Below, one piece after another: positions 63,146 to 64,000 of a stretch of 64,000 bases of DNA. How positions within the stretch are numbered: the stretch's first letter is position 1; each line of letters starts with the position of its first letter. Both the position numbers and the translations under genes were made by a program. Source of the DNA: Eretmocerus hayati (Eukaryota; Arthropoda; Insecta; Hymenoptera; Aphelinidae); the NCBI GenBank assembly GCA_029851415.1, contig CM056742.1:63498454-63562453 (forward strand). The letters are read 5' to 3'. The notes beneath the pieces were generated by a model, which made no database searches, had not been told where the DNA came from, and saw nothing but the letters and a program-made list of their open reading frames with translations.

Positions 63146-64000
63146 CGCTGAATGTATGAGTGTATATGAGTCATTCTTTTTAATATCGCCAGGTTTTGTG
63201 TCGGGGGGTCAGGGATTTTTCTGTAACTTTAGGTACATGTTGTATATGATGAAAGAAGATGGAAAGCACAGTTCTTAGGTCCCGAAAGTCATCCGCGCGA
63301 GTTTGGCGCCCTATTTTCGTTTTCAAAATTCGTGAAAAATTCGATTTTTCAACTTTTTGATTGATTTCTGACCAGTATGGAACCCGATAAAAAAATTATC
63401 TAAGGCACATATTTCGACGTGAAATGAGCTAAATTTTACGAAAAAAATACTCTCAGATCCGTCAAAGATGAACATAACCTCAAAAAAGTGGTTTTTTCAG
63501 AAAAACCCAATTTTCAAGCCTTAGGCCCCATTTTATCTCAAATTTGATATTCTCATCGGATTTCTCGTCAAATTTTACGTCGAAAACCGTTTTTCAAAAA
63601 TCGGGCTGAGGATGGGTTTGGCCACCATAATAATAACTTTAGTAGCAGGGCCGGAAAAATAGCGCTAAATTGTTCGTTCCTGGAGGGACACTTATTACAC
63701 TGGACAACAAAATATTGGGTCAGAAGTAGCGCATTGACCAAACAATGACTTTTCCGTGTATTTGTCGACGTAGAAACCGAATCCGAAACCAGTTTTGCAG
63801 CTAGATATCAGGAATTCTTTTAAGCCGCGAAATACTGAGCTTGTAAAAAAGCTGCATTTTTAGCGTTTTTTGATGATTTTGTAGATACATGATTTTGATG
63901 GTGCAACCTTGCAGCGGGCTTTGAGCGTACCCGGACTATGATTTCTCACGTATTCTGACCTGCTAAACACGATGAAAGTTGTTTTACAGGGCTAGCATGC
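63146..64000. other. Unassigned sequence at the window end
   Basis: No gene was recognised. AT-rich text with several A/T runs (for example 63340-63500) of the kind common in old DNA-transposon or intronic sequence. The boundaries are open because the window ends here. Confidence 0.4.

Noticed and set aside
1..64000. tRNA, rRNA or other structured RNA genes
   Set aside because: No cloverleaf with conserved A and B boxes and no rRNA segment was recognised by reading; a covariance-model search could still find small RNAs.

Overview
This window looks like eukaryotic, probably arthropod, genomic DNA and is dominated by nested mobile elements. Only one conventional host-gene piece is clearly supported: the terminal coding exon of an unc-13/Munc13-type gene (59647-59941, + strand), with a splice acceptor, the end of a C2 domain and a stop codon. 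The animal assignment rests on that exon and on the repeat families present: CR1/Jockey-group, R1-clade, Copia, Gypsy, Tigger, hAT and Tc1-like. The species cannot be named from the sequence. There are no bacterial operons, CRISPR arrays or convincing RNA genes.

Region 1 (1-19 kb) is a three-level nest. The outer layer is an old CR1/Jockey-group retrotransposon on the minus strand: ORF1 with a PHD finger at 18.4-16.8 kb, endonuclease at 16.8-16.2 kb, reverse transcriptase at 2.87-1.06 kb. Its endonuclease domain is split by a giant foldback element (2877-16210). The arms of that element are built from diverged ~176-bp monomers, including a 525-bp trimeric higher-order repeat, around a 49-nt loop. 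Its left arm is in turn split by a 5990-bp non-coding Copia-type LTR element (2991-8980) with identical 355-bp LTRs, a Copia-type primer site, a polypurine tract and a 5-bp target duplication. The internal part of this LTR element is strikingly enriched for the hexamer TAGAAG.

Region 2 (19-31.5 kb) holds decayed non-LTR elements. They are an R1-clade copy (+), a CR1-group copy (-) with PHD finger, RRM-type ORF1, endonuclease and RT, a second R1 copy lying in a GA microsatellite inside that ORF1, and several short 5'-truncated CR1 3' ends with microsatellite tails.

Region 3 (31.5-43.6 kb) has an uncharacterised coding-like segment, a 923-bp palindromic Tc1-type MITE, and a ~0.8-kb tandem satellite built from the 3' end of the R1-type element. 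That satellite is interrupted by a young CR1-group insertion (37425-40991, 7-bp target duplication) whose RT is open for 711 residues. A 76-bp minisatellite element sits in the 3' region of this insertion.

Region 4 (43.6-56 kb) holds a Tigger/pogo transposon and a minus-strand Gypsy element. The Gypsy element is cut by a MITE at the RT active site and by a second large foldback element between gag and pol. That foldback carries a 1307-bp hAT-type element made largely of TTTCGTTA motifs.

Region 5 (56-64 kb) has a 186-bp tandem repeat, an inverted repeat, the unc-13 exon and unassigned sequence. The most unusual items are the foldback made of satellite monomers, the TAGAAG-rich LTR element, and the association of R1-type copies with (GA)n and their conversion into a satellite.
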